The position numbers and the translations under genes were made by a program. Positions 1 through 7,628 of a stretch of DNA of 64,000 nucleotides are shown piece by piece. The DNA comes from JAFECT01 sp963838235 (lineage in GTDB: Bacteria > Pseudomonadota > Alphaproteobacteria > Caulobacterales > Caulobacteraceae), in contig CAWIQJ010000002.1 of the NCBI GenBank assembly GCA_963838235.1, positions 496,001-560,000 of the forward strand, in the 5' to 3' direction. Each line of letters starts with the position of its first letter. Position 1 is the first letter of the stretch. The notes under the pieces were generated by a model. That model was not told the origin of the DNA. It ran no database searches and saw nothing but the letters and a program-made list of their open reading frames with translations.

Positions 1-1
1 C

Positions 2-841
2 GGTGAGTTCGACGGCGTGCGCCGCGCGTTCCGCGACTTCGTCGAGAACATTCCGTTCTACGGCTTCGCCGCCGTCTGCCTCGACCATCCCGAGGTGCAG
101 GCGATGGTGGCCCAGGTGGAGAACCGCCGCCTGGTCACCTACGGCGTCAATCCCCAGGCGGAAGTGCGCGCGGTCAAGCTCGCCATGAACCAGGACGGCG
201 CCCAGTTCGACGTGCTATTCACGCCGCGCGACGGCGAGCCGATCATCATGGCCGACCTACACCTGCCCATGCCCGGCTGGCACAATGTTTCCAACGCCCT
301 GGCAGCGATTGCGGTGGCGCGCGAGCTCGGTGTGTCGGAGGCCGCGATCCGCGAGGGCCTCGCGGGTTTCGACGGCGTGCGCCGCCGCTTCACCACCGCG
401 GGCGTCGCCGACGGCGTGCGCGTCATCGACGATTACGGCCACCACCCGGTGGAGATCGCGGCTGTCCTGAAGGCCGCGCGCCAGGTCACCTCGGGCAAGG
501 TGGTCGCGGTGGTGCAGCCACACCGCTACACCCGCCTGCGCGACCTGATGAGCGAGTTCTCCGCCTGTTTCAACGACGCCGACACGGTGATTGTCGCCGA
601 CGTCTACCCGGCGGGCGAAGCGCCGATCGAGGGCGCCGACCGCGACGCCCTGGTGGAAGGCGTGCGCCGCTACGGCCACCGCCGCGTGCTGGCGCTCGAA
701 GGACCGCAGGCGTTGGCGTCGGTGATCGCGGAAGAGGCCGAGCGCGGCGATCTCGTCGTGTGCCTGGGCGCCGGCGACATCACGCAATGGGCCTATGCGC
801 TGCCGGGCCAACTCGAGGCGCTGAAGGGACGCGCCGCTTGA
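2..841 (+). CDS. murC: UDP-N-acetylmuramate--L-alanine ligase (MurC), 3' part
   Basis: Cytoplasmic Mur ligase that adds L-alanine to UDP-MurNAc using ATP. The reading frame is open from the left edge, so the N-terminal part, including the ATP-binding P-loop, lies outside the window. Visible are the end of the central domain and the C-terminal Mur ligase domain, with the typical DDYGHHPVEI motif and QPHRYTRLRDL. About 279 residues are present. The stop overlaps the likely TTG start of murB by four bases, so the two are probably translationally coupled. Identification is secure. Confidence 0.95.
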   Translation, partial: GEFDGVRRAFRDFVENIPFYGFAAVCLDHPEVQAMVAQVENRRLVTYGVNPQAEVRAVKLAMNQDGAQFDVLFTPRDGEPIIMADLHLPMPGWHNVSNALAAIAVARELGVSEAAIREGLAGFDGVRRRFTTAGVADGVRVIDDYGHHPVEIAAVLKAARQVTSGKVVAVVQPHRYTRLRDLMSEFSACFNDADTVIVADVYPAGEAPIEGADRDALVEGVRRYGHRRVLALEGPQALASVIAEEAERGDLVVCLGAGDITQWAYALPGQLEALKGRAA

Positions 842-1746
842 GCGACTGGCGCGACAATCTGCCGAGCGTGCGCGGCAAGCTGCTGCGCGACGCCGAACTT
901 GGGCCGTTCACCTGGTTGCGGGTGGGCGGCGCAGCCGACGTGCTGTTCATGCCCGCCGACGCGGACGATCTCGCCGATTTCCTGAAGGCCTTGCCGCACG
1001 CGATTCCGGTGACGGTGCTCGGCGTTGGCTCCAACACCATCGTGCGCGACGGCGGCGTCGAGGGCGTGGTCATCCGCCTGGCCGGCCGCACGTTCGGCGC
1101 GGTGACGGCGGACGCGGAGAGCGGTCGCGTGACCGCGGGCGCGGCGACCCTCGACGCGGCGGTGGCGCGCGCGGCGGCCAACGCCGGTATCGCGGGGCTC
1201 GAGTTCTACGCGGGCATTCCTGGCACCGTCGGCGGCGCACTGGTCATGAACGCGGGCTGCTACGGCGGAGAGACCAAGGACATTCTGGTCTCCGCTCGCG
1301 GCGTTGACCGCAACGGCGCGCGTCGCCAACTTGCGCTCGCGGGCTTCGCCTATGAATACCGCAAGAGCCACGCACCCGGCGGCATCATCTGGATTGAGGC
1401 GACGTTCCAGGGAACGCGTGACGATCCCGAAGCGGTGAAGGCGCGCATGGACGCGATCACCATGCGCCGCGAGAGCACCCAGCCGATCCGCGAGAAGACT
1501 GGCGGCTCGACGTTCAAGAACCCGCCCGGCGACAGTTCCTGGCGGCTGGTCGATGCGGCGGGCTGGCGCGGCCGCCTGGTCGGCGGCGCTAAGTTCTCCG
1601 AACTGCACTCGAATTTCCTGATCAACACCGGCGAAGCCACCGCCGCCGATCTCGAAACCCTGGGCGACACCGTGCGCGCCGACGTGAAGGCGAAGTTCGG
1701 GGTGGAGCTCGAATGGGAGATCAAGCGGATCGGGCGGGCGGCCTAA
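838..1746 (+). CDS. murB: UDP-N-acetylenolpyruvoylglucosamine reductase (MurB)
   Basis: FAD-dependent reductase that makes UDP-MurNAc for peptidoglycan synthesis. Seen are the FAD-binding segment GVGSNTIVRDGG, then YAGIPGTVGGALVMNAGCYG, the catalytic-serine motif GGSTFKNP, and the C-terminal HSNFLINTGEA with the late catalytic glutamate. I chose the TTG at 838, which overlaps the murC stop (TTGA) and gives 302 residues starting MSDWRDNLPS, a normal length. An upstream ATG at 760 in the same frame would lie inside murC and add non-conserved sequence. It is part of the mur-fts cluster. Confidence 0.93.
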   Translation: MSDWRDNLPSVRGKLLRDAELGPFTWLRVGGAADVLFMPADADDLADFLKALPHAIPVTVLGVGSNTIVRDGGVEGVVIRLAGRTFGAVTADAESGRVTAGAATLDAAVARAAANAGIAGLEFYAGIPGTVGGALVMNAGCYGGETKDILVSARGVDRNGARRQLALAGFAYEYRKSHAPGGIIWIEATFQGTRDDPEAVKARMDAITMRRESTQPIREKTGGSTFKNPPGDSSWRLVDAAGWRGRLVGGAKFSELHSNFLINTGEATAADLETLGDTVRADVKAKFGVELEWEIKRIGRAA

Positions 1747-1916
1747 CCACACACACTCCGTCATCCCGGACTTGTTTCGGGGATCCATGGTGGTCCTGGC
1801 AGAAGAGGTCGCGTGAGCGCTCTGCGCGAACCTTTCGCGACGGCGCCGCTTCTCCGAGCGCGATGGGGCGCCATTCGGGCTTGGTTCGCGCGAAGCGCTC
1901 ACACAACCATTCGAGT

Positions 1917-2159
1917 TTGCGGAACGATGGACCCCCGGAACAAGTCGGGAACTATCCGCTTGACGTACCACACACCACATATGAGCGGAACGATCCTCCC
2001 GAGATTGAGGTTACGCCCGCGATGGTGGAAGCGGGCGTACACGCTTATTCGCTGTGTTGGGATTTCGACGGTAGCTTTGTGGGAAACAGTGGCCCGGCCG
2101 GTCTGGTGTGTGACGTGTTCCGCGCAATGATTGAGGCTAGGGAAGCAAACGCTGCTTAA
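1917..2159 (+). CDS. Small hypothetical protein, possibly 5'-truncated
   Basis: Not recognised as a named family. The convincing part runs from about 2005: EIEVTPAMVEAGVHAYSL, followed by VCDVFRAMIEAR. This resembles small phage/rhizobial-type hypothetical proteins that begin 'ITPAMIEAG…' and end with an 'RAMI…AR' helix; this is recalled similarity, not a search result. The start is uncertain: the frame is open upstream through the repeat arm, and the TTG at 1917 is only a guess. It ends against the stop of the minus-strand gene at 2156, the two stops overlapping. It lies inside the family B element. Confidence 0.4.
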   Translation: MRNDGPPEQVGNYPLDVPHTTYERNDPPEIEVTPAMVEAGVHAYSLCWDFDGSFVGNSGPAGLVCDVFRAMIEAREANAA

Positions 2160-2485
2160 ACAATTCGGATTAGCAGATTGGCGAAACACTCTTGATTTAG
2201 CTCAAAGGTCGAAATGCCGCTGGGCGCAAATGCAAGGTTCAGCAGAACGTTTTCTCCAAGCGCGTCCCATGTCGCCGCAATTTGAGCTACAGGCGTCACA
2301 TACATCGCACCTTCAACAAGCTGCATCTTTGAACGCGCAGCCTGTCGATAGCTTGGAGCAACATTTGCAAGCCCAAGCACTTCCTCGGGAGAAAGCTCGG
2401 TGAGCACGACCCCGTCACGACACAGCGTGAAATGGTCACTTTCGACTTCTAGGGTGATGTGCCCGCTTGGCCCGTTCATAGCCAC
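2156..2485 (-). CDS. Hypothetical protein, 109 aa, inside the repeat-bounded segment
   Basis: Unrecognised. The protein starts MAMNGPSGHITLEVESDHFT, has a plausible folded composition with alternating hydrophobic residues, and includes SPEEVLGLANVAPSYRQAAR. The AT content is clearly higher than in neighbouring genes, which fits acquisition along with the element. There is no signal peptide or membrane segment. It converges on the small plus-strand ORF, their stop codons overlapping. It lies between the 26-base inverted arms at 1945-1970 and 2503-2528. No function is proposed. Confidence 0.55.
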   Translation of the reverse strand: MAMNGPSGHITLEVESDHFTLCRDGVVLTELSPEEVLGLANVAPSYRQAARSKMQLVEGAMYVTPVAQIAATWDALGENVLLNLAFAPSGISTFELNQECFANLLIRIV

Positions 2486-2563
2486 ATACTACAGGTAGAT
2501 CATGGTACGTCAACCGGATACTTCCCGAACAAGTCCGGGGGTGACGGAAAATAGAGGGGGACG

Positions 2564-2824
2564 TCAGGCGCTGACGTTCACCAGGTCGCCGTTCCGCGGC
2601 GGGCGCTGCATCGGGGAGCCGTTGCTGTTGGTGTCGAACGCGCCTTCGACGCCGGTCAGGGCGCCGCTGAGACGGACGGCCGGGTCGTTGCGCGTGGTCC
2701 CGGCCTGCGGGTCGTACTTGGGGCTCTTCGGATTGTCCTGCGGCGCGCGCGCCGGGTCGATGTCCTGGTGGGCCAGGGACACGTCCGAGCAGGTCTGGCA
2801 GACGAAGCCGTTCACCACCTGCAT
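2564..2824 (-). CDS. Conserved small hypothetical protein with a CxxC pair
   Basis: Predicted 86 residues from the ATG at 2824 (MQVVNGFVCQTCSDVSLA…). The N-terminal CQTC pair could bind a metal or form a disulfide. The rest is polar and proline-rich (DPARAPQDNPKSPKYDP) and looks disordered. The in-frame extension upstream to 2896 has no conserved look, so I start at the internal ATG. The opening resembles small Caulobacterales proteins I have seen, but I cannot attach a function. It is divergent from ddl, with 143 bp between the starts. Confidence 0.6.
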   Translation of the reverse strand: MQVVNGFVCQTCSDVSLAHQDIDPARAPQDNPKSPKYDPQAGTTRNDPAVRLSGALTGVEGAFDTNSNGSPMQRPPRNGDLVNVSA

Positions 2825-2967
2825 TTTGCAGGACCCTTTTGTTCGACGGCCATCCTCGCGCGACGCGGTTAAGCTTTGGTTAGGACCTCTGACCAAAATC
2901 GAGCGTCTTTCCCGTGCGCGCGCCAGCCGCTAGAGCCAGGGCGCAACCAGCCTGGACGCCGCCGCCC

Positions 2968-3894
2968 ATGACCAAGCCGCTCGCCGATCGCCATGTCGCT
3001 GTCCTGATGGGCGGCCTGTCCCCCGAGCGTGAGGTCTCGCTGGTCTCCGGCCGCGAATGCGCCGACGCCCTGGAGCGCCTGGGCGCCAAGGTCAGTCGCA
3101 TCGACGCCGGGCGCGATCTCTGCGAGGTCCTGACCCGCGACCGGCCCGACGTGGCGTTCAACGCGCTGCACGGGGTCTGGGGCGAGGACGGTTGCGTCCA
3201 GGGGATCCTGGAGACCCTGGCCATTCCCTATACCCACTCGGGCGTGCTGGCCTCGGCCCTGGCCATGGACAAGGCCAAGGCCAAGTCGGTGCTGGCGGCC
3301 GCGGGCGTGGATGTGCCCGGCGGCGGCCTGTTCGACCGGCGCGAGGTCGCCAAGCGCCATGTCATCGAGCCGCCCTATGTGGTGAAGCCCAACGCCGAGG
3401 GCTCGTCGGTCGGGGTGTTCCTGGTCTTCGAAGGCGCCAATTCGCCGCCGCAGGAGGTGATCGCCAAGAGCTGGAAATTCGGCGAACAGGTGATGGTCGA
3501 GCCTTACATCGCGGGCAAGGAGCTGTGCGCCGCCGTGCTCGGCGACAAGGCGCTGATGGTCACCGAGATCCTGCCCACCACCGGCTTTTACGATTATGAC
3601 GCCAAATACGCCGAGGGCGGCTCGCGCCATGAGGCGCCGGCGAAGATTTCCGAGGGCGTGGCGGCGCGAATTCTGCGCATGGCCGAGCGCGCGCACGCCG
3701 CTTTAGGTTGCCGCGGTCTTACCCGAAGCGACTTCCGTTATGACGATGTTAAGGACGTCCTGGTCCTCCTAGAGGTCAACACCCAGCCCGGCATGACGCC
3801 GACTTCGCTCGCACCCGAGCAGGCGGCAAAGGCGGGCATGGGGTTCGATGACCTTGTCCGCTGGATTGTGGAGGACGCCTCATGCCCGCGGTAG
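2968..3894 (+). CDS. ddl: D-alanine--D-alanine ligase
   Basis: ATP-grasp enzyme making D-Ala-D-Ala for the peptidoglycan stem peptide. From the ATG at 2968 the product is 308 residues, the normal size. Visible motifs: MGGLSPEREVSLVSG at the N-terminus, ALHGVWGEDG, the ATP-grasp stretch VVKPNAEGSSVG, and the C-terminal metal-binding EVNTQPGMTPTSL. An in-frame ATG at 2914 would add an arginine/proline-rich stretch unlike the family. The 3' end overlaps ftsQ by 13 bases, indicating a continuous division-cluster transcript. Confidence 0.96.
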   Translation: MTKPLADRHVAVLMGGLSPEREVSLVSGRECADALERLGAKVSRIDAGRDLCEVLTRDRPDVAFNALHGVWGEDGCVQGILETLAIPYTHSGVLASALAMDKAKAKSVLAAAGVDVPGGGLFDRREVAKRHVIEPPYVVKPNAEGSSVGVFLVFEGANSPPQEVIAKSWKFGEQVMVEPYIAGKELCAAVLGDKALMVTEILPTTGFYDYDAKYAEGGSRHEAPAKISEGVAARILRMAERAHAALGCRGLTRSDFRYDDVKDVLVLLEVNTQPGMTPTSLAPEQAAKAGMGFDDLVRWIVEDASCPR

Positions 3895-4841
3895 TGCGGG
3901 GCGGCAGACGACAGAGTTCGAAACCCGCGCCGAAGAAGCCGGCCAAGCAATCCTCCCGCAGGACCAAGAGCCAGGACGGCGATTGGGGCGAGGCCGGCAA
4001 GCTGAACGCCCTGAACCGTATCGGCCTGTCATCGATGGTGACCGGTGCGCTCGCGGTCGCGACCCTGGTGCTGGTCGGCGGCGTGATCCTGTTCACCGGC
4101 GGTCGCGCCGAGGCGCTCGGCGGCGCGGTCAACGGCTTCGTCGACGACCGCATGGTCGACCTGGGTTTCGGTCTCGAGAAAGTGCACGTGGAGGGCGCCT
4201 CGCCCGTGGCCCTGGCGGCAATCAAGGCCAAGCTCAAACTCTATCGCGGCCAGCCGCTGACCAGCATGGACCTGGACGACGTCCGGCATCGGGTCGAGAG
4301 CGTCGGCTGGGTGCGCGACGCCAAGGTGCTGCGGCTGTTGCCCGACACCCTGGTGATCGCAGTGAATGAACGCGAGCGTCTGGCGGTGTGGCAGCACAAC
4401 GGTCGCACGGTGGTGATCGACACCACCGGCCAGCCGATCCCCGAGGCCGACCCGACGCGCTTTTCCGACCTTCCGCTGGTGGTGGGCGAGGGCGCCAACG
4501 ACAACGCCGGCGAAATCCTGCCGCAGCTGCGTCAGCGTCCGCTGTTGATGGACCGCATGCTGGCGCTGGTGCGCGTCGACGACCGGCGCTGGGACCTGCG
4601 CCTGAAGGACGGCAGCCTGATCAACCTTCCGGCGTCGAAGGGAGACTCGGCGCTGATCCAACTCGACCAGCTGGAGCAGAAGGACCGCCTGCTCGAACTC
4701 GGCTTCGCGCGCATCGACCTGCGCGATCCGGAAATGATCACCGTGCGCCGGCGCGACGCCGCCACAGACACCACAACGACCACGCCGCAGGGGGCTGCGG
4801 CTGAGACCAAGGATCCGACGCCGGCTACGCCTGCGAACTGA
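3882..4841 (+). CDS. ftsQ: Cell division protein FtsQ
   Basis: Bitopic divisome protein linking cytoplasmic and periplasmic division factors. The 319 residues show a basic, Lys/Pro-rich cytoplasmic N-terminus, one membrane helix at about residues 48-70 (VTGALAVATLVLVGGVILF), then the POTRA domain (KVHVEGASPVALAAIKAKL … VESVGWVRDAKVLRLLPDTL) and the FtsQ beta domain. The C-terminus ends in a Thr/Ala/Pro-rich tail. It overlaps ddl by 13 bases and is followed by ftsA after 26 bp. Confidence 0.95.
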   Translation: MPAVVRGGRRQSSKPAPKKPAKQSSRRTKSQDGDWGEAGKLNALNRIGLSSMVTGALAVATLVLVGGVILFTGGRAEALGGAVNGFVDDRMVDLGFGLEKVHVEGASPVALAAIKAKLKLYRGQPLTSMDLDDVRHRVESVGWVRDAKVLRLLPDTLVIAVNERERLAVWQHNGRTVVIDTTGQPIPEADPTRFSDLPLVVGEGANDNAGEILPQLRQRPLLMDRMLALVRVDDRRWDLRLKDGSLINLPASKGDSALIQLDQLEQKDRLLELGFARIDLRDPEMITVRRRDAATDTTTTTPQGAAAETKDPTPATPAN

Positions 4842-4867
4842 ACAGCGTTTTTGGGGGCTTGAATTAG

Positions 4868-6188
4868 ATGTCGCGGCTCGAAGACCGGCGCGGTGCGAGA
4901 GACAAACGGGCTGGGCTCGGGGGCGGCCGCACGCCCGTGGTGGCGGCGGTCGACATCGGCGCGTCCAAGATCAGCTGTTTCATCATGAAGCCCGACGGCG
5001 TGCGCCGCGCCGACCAGACCGTGCGCGTGGCCGGCGTGGGCTACGTCCAGTCGCGCGGCATCAAGGGCGGCGTCATCGTCAACATGGAAGAGGCGTCCCA
5101 GGCGCTCGCCCAGGCGATCGAACGCGCCGAGGTGATGGCCGGCCAGCCGATCCACCACGTCACCGCCGTCACCGCCGCGGGCCAGCTCGCCAGCCACCGC
5201 GTTTCAGCCCAGGTAACCCTCGGCTCGCGTCCGATCGGCGACCAGGACCTGGCGCGCGCCATCGCCGCGGCCCTGTCGCAGGTGCGTTACGCCAACCGCC
5301 GGCCGATCCATTTGCTGCCCGTGTCCTGGTCCGTCGACGGCCAGCGCGGCGTCGCCGATCCGCGCTCGATCTACGGCCGCGTGCTGGGCCTCGAACTGTT
5401 GGTGGTCAGCATGGCCGACGGGGCGTTCCAGACGCTGGGCCACTGCCTTGAACTGGCCCACGTCCAGCTGCAGGGCGTGGTCGCGGCCCCCTTCGCCTCG
5501 GCCCTCGCCGCGTTGGAAGACGACGAGATGGAGCTCGGCTGCATCTGTATCGACATGGGCGCGGGCTCGACCTCCGCGGCGGTGTTCTCCGGCGGCGCCC
5601 TGGTGCATGTGGACTCACTCGCTGTGGGCGGCGCCCACGTCACCGCCGACATCGCGCGCGGCCTGTCGACCACCATCGCCGGCGCTGAGCGGATCAAGAC
5701 CCTGCACGGCTCGGCCATCGCCTCCGCCAACGAGGACCGCGAAAACGTCGAAGCACCGCCGCGCGGCGACGAACCGGGCGCCGGCCCCATCGTGGTGCCG
5801 CGCTCGATCCTGAAGAACGTCATCGCGCCGCGGGTGGAAGAGACCCTCGAGCTGGTGCGTGAGCGCCTGCGCGCCTCGGAAGCACCGATGGAGCCGGGCG
5901 CCGGGATCGTACTCACCGGCGGCGCGAGCCAGCTCGCCGGTGTGCGCGAAGCTGGCGGTGCGCGTGTTCGACCGGCCCGTGCGCCTGGGCAAGCCCAAGC
6001 GTGCGCCGCACCTGGCCGACGCCGCCTCGGGCCCTGCCTTCTGCGCCGCCGCCGGCGTCCTCCTGCGCGCCGCCTACGGCCCCCGCGAAGCGGTTTCCAC
6101 AGCCCGCGGCTCGTCACGCGCGCCGAACCCGAACGCCCGCTCCACCGTGGTCGGCCGCGTGGCAGGGTGGCTGAGCGATAACCTCTGA
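4868..6188 (+). CDS. ftsA: Cell division protein FtsA (one apparent frameshift)
   Basis: Actin-like ATPase that tethers FtsZ to the membrane. Visible are AAVDIGASKISCFIMK (phosphate 1), the 1C subdomain, DMGAGSTSAAVFSGG (phosphate 2), and LTGGASQLAGV (adenosine motif). At about 5951 one extra G (GAA-G-CTG) shifts the frame; removing it gives LAVRVFDRPVRLGKPK and a normal C-terminus ending in the amphipathic VVGRVAGWLSDNL, which binds the membrane. The corrected product is 439 residues. Since ftsA is normally indispensable, I treat the shift as a sequence error. A Gly/Arg-rich N-terminal extension precedes the core. Confidence 0.93.
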
Positions 6189-6239
6189 GCGTTCCCTTCC
6201 GCCGCCGCGGCCGATTGGGTTGACCGCGGAAATTACCTG

Positions 6240-6259
6240 TGTAGTTTAGGAAAACTACA
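6240..6259. other. Inverted repeat upstream of lipoprotein gene
   Basis: TGTAGTTT and AAACTACA form an 8-bp perfect stem around an AGGA loop, 20 bp before the start at 6280 and 51 bp after ftsA. It sits in an AT-rich patch and could be an operator or part of a leader hairpin. No T-run follows, so it is a poor terminator candidate. Confidence 0.35.
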
Positions 6260-6279
6260 GCCGTAAAAACGGAGGATGG

Positions 6280-6762
6280 ATGCGCTTCCCGACCGCGACC
6301 GTTGTCGCGTGCTGGCTTGCAGGGCCTGCGGGCGTGATTTGCGCCGCCGCCCTGGCCGGCTGCGACGACGTTGAGCACTACGAGGTCATCGACGGGCCTT
6401 ACCGGCTGCTCGCCGAGAGCAGTTCCGAGGAGATGTCGGTCTGCTACCAGACGGGTCCCAAGACCTGTGTCTCGCGCGTGGACGGCAGCGTGTTCAAGGT
6501 CGGTTTCAACAAGGACTACATCATCGCGGCGCGCCACCCGTCGAACGGACCGGGCGTCTGGGCCTCGGCGGACCGATCCAAGACCGACTACTTTTTCATC
6601 GTCCGCGCCATCGACGGGCCGAACGAGGGCCCGACCGCCATCCGGGGGCCGATGTCGGCGACGGAGTTCGAAAAAGAAAGGACGCAGTACGCCCTCCCGC
6701 CGTTCAGCCGTGAACTCAAGATCGACTGGGAAGCGCCCTGCAACGCGAAGCCGTGCGAATAG
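6280..6762 (+). CDS. Putative lipoprotein, hypothetical
   Basis: The 160-residue product starts with a hydrophobic leader (VVACWLAGPAGVICAAA) ending in a lipobox-like LAGC at about residues 25-28, so it is probably lipidated and exported. The mature part has four further cysteines (CYQTGPKTC near the N-terminus and CNAKPC at the very end) that could pair as disulfides. No family is recognised. A good Shine-Dalgarno sequence (ACGGAGG) lies just upstream. It stands between ftsA and the convergent SRAP gene, not in an obvious operon. Confidence 0.7.
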   Translation: MRFPTATVVACWLAGPAGVICAAALAGCDDVEHYEVIDGPYRLLAESSSEEMSVCYQTGPKTCVSRVDGSVFKVGFNKDYIIAARHPSNGPGVWASADRSKTDYFFIVRAIDGPNEGPTAIRGPMSATEFEKERTQYALPPFSRELKIDWEAPCNAKPCE

Positions 6763-6782
6763 CCAGGCGGAGCTGATCGCCC

Positions 6783-7378
6783 TTAGCCCGCCTTCTTCAC
6801 TTCCTCGACCTCGAACGTCCCTTCGGGAGCCGGTTCGAACTTGCCCTTCACCGGCATCGATACGTTCAGCCATTCCGCCCAGCGCGAGCGAGGCAGCACC
6901 ACCACCTGGCGGTCGTGGAAGGGCTTCAGGTCAGGACCCGGATCGCAGGTGAGAATGGTGAAAGCAACGCCCGGGCCGTCCTTCAACTCGACCTTGCGCC
7001 ACAGGCCGGCCATGCAGAACCAGTCCTCGCCGCGCACGGTGAACTTCCACTTGGTCTTCGGATATTTGGTCCCGGTGAACTCGTAGAAGTACGACGCGGG
7101 CACGAGGCAGCGGCCCTGGGTAAAGGTGCGGCCCTCGGAGCGGAAGTTAATGATTGGCCCCGCCTTCGGCTTCGACGGCGGAAAGCCCCAGCGCATCTCG
7201 TCGAACTCGCCCGAGCCGTCGGCCATGCCCTTGATCACTGGCGCGCAGTCGGTGGGCCGGATGTTCTCCAGCGGCTCGAGGTTCGGGGCGCCGCGCGGAA
7301 AGATCAGGCTGAATTCAGCGCCAGGGTCTCGTCCAGGTAGCGCCGATACGGGACGTCGTGACCGTAATTGTTGCACAT
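6783..7378 (-). CDS. SRAP/YedK-type DNA-protein crosslinking peptidase (one apparent frameshift)
   Basis: Members of the SOS response-associated peptidase family form a thiazolidine crosslink with abasic sites in single-stranded DNA through Cys2. The start at 7378 gives MCNNYGHDVPYRRYLDETLA, exposing Cys2 after Met removal. The frame then shifts at about 7318; in the shifted frame the protein continues PRGAPNLEPLENIRPTD, MRWGFPP, VPASYFYEFTG (active-site Glu) and HDRQVVVL (active-site His). The corrected length is about 197-198 residues. An exact LexA-type box lies 77 bp upstream, consistent with DNA-damage control. It is divergent from ftsZ. Confidence 0.9.
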
Positions 7379-7454
7379 GGCTCGCGCGCCTTTGTGTCGC
7401 AGCCAAATCGCAGCAACGCGATCCGCTCGTGACAGTCATTGCGCAACTCGGCAG

Positions 7455-7469
7455 GAACATCCACAGAAC
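7455..7469. promoter_or_regulatory. LexA-type SOS box in SRAP-ftsZ divergent region
   Basis: GAAC-ATCCACA-GAAC is an exact match to the alphaproteobacterial LexA direct repeat GAAC-N7-GAAC. It lies 77 bp upstream of the SRAP start and 160 bp upstream of the ftsZ start. The family name (SOS response-associated peptidase) supports the assignment; an effect on ftsZ would be inference. Confidence 0.75.
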
Positions 7470-7527
7470 ACGGACGCTACAGTTAACAAAACCCTCTGAA
7501 AAACGCCAACTCACGCTACCCAGGTAA

Positions 7528-7532
7528 GAGTC
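7528..7532. promoter_or_regulatory. GANTC (CcrM) site upstream of ftsZ
   Basis: GAGTC lies 97 bp before the ftsZ start. In Caulobacter, adenine methylation of a GANTC site in the ftsZ promoter by CcrM is known to stimulate transcription. The site is plainly visible; the same role here is inferred from gene identity and position. Confidence 0.45.
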
Positions 7533-7628
7533 TCTTAAGGATGACGGTTCTTCACTAATCCTGGCCGGAGACGCCCGGCGCACAAGGCGTCCGCGCTCCG
7601 CAACACCCAGGGTCCTAGAGGTCGGTCT

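Larger units (their letters stand above)
1759..2549. repeat. Inverted-repeat element, family B, long copy with internal ORFs
   Basis: The left end CCGTCATCCCGGACTTGTTT at 1759 is matched, inverted, by the right end around 2524-2549 (…AAGTCCGGGGGTGACGG). Internal inverted repeats are also visible: 1765-1791 against 1925-1950, 1811-1832 against 1884-1905, and a 26-base pair of arms at 1945-1970 and 2503-2528 with two mismatches. The segment between the last arms is less GC-rich than its surroundings and holds two small convergent ORFs. The same ends and the core GCGCTCACAC recur in the 131-bp copy at 55262-55392. It resembles a non-autonomous, MITE-like element, possibly carrying a cassette; no transposase is present. 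Confidence 0.6.

Noticed and set aside
793..1980. Long minus-strand frame opposite murB
   Set aside because: Shadow of murB with no recognisable domain and no sensible start.
1813..2130. Plus-strand ORF overlapping the repeat at 1.8-2.1 kb in a different frame
   Set aside because: Its translation runs through the repeat arms and lacks the conserved-looking segment found in the neighbouring frame.
5371..6873. Long minus-strand frame opposite ftsA
   Set aside because: It is antisense to conserved FtsA motifs, and the product is Arg-rich low-complexity sequence.
7480..7545. CtrA sites in the ftsZ promoter region
   Set aside because: Single TTAA half-sites are present (near 7482 and 7535) but no TTAA-N7-TTAA pair close to consensus.
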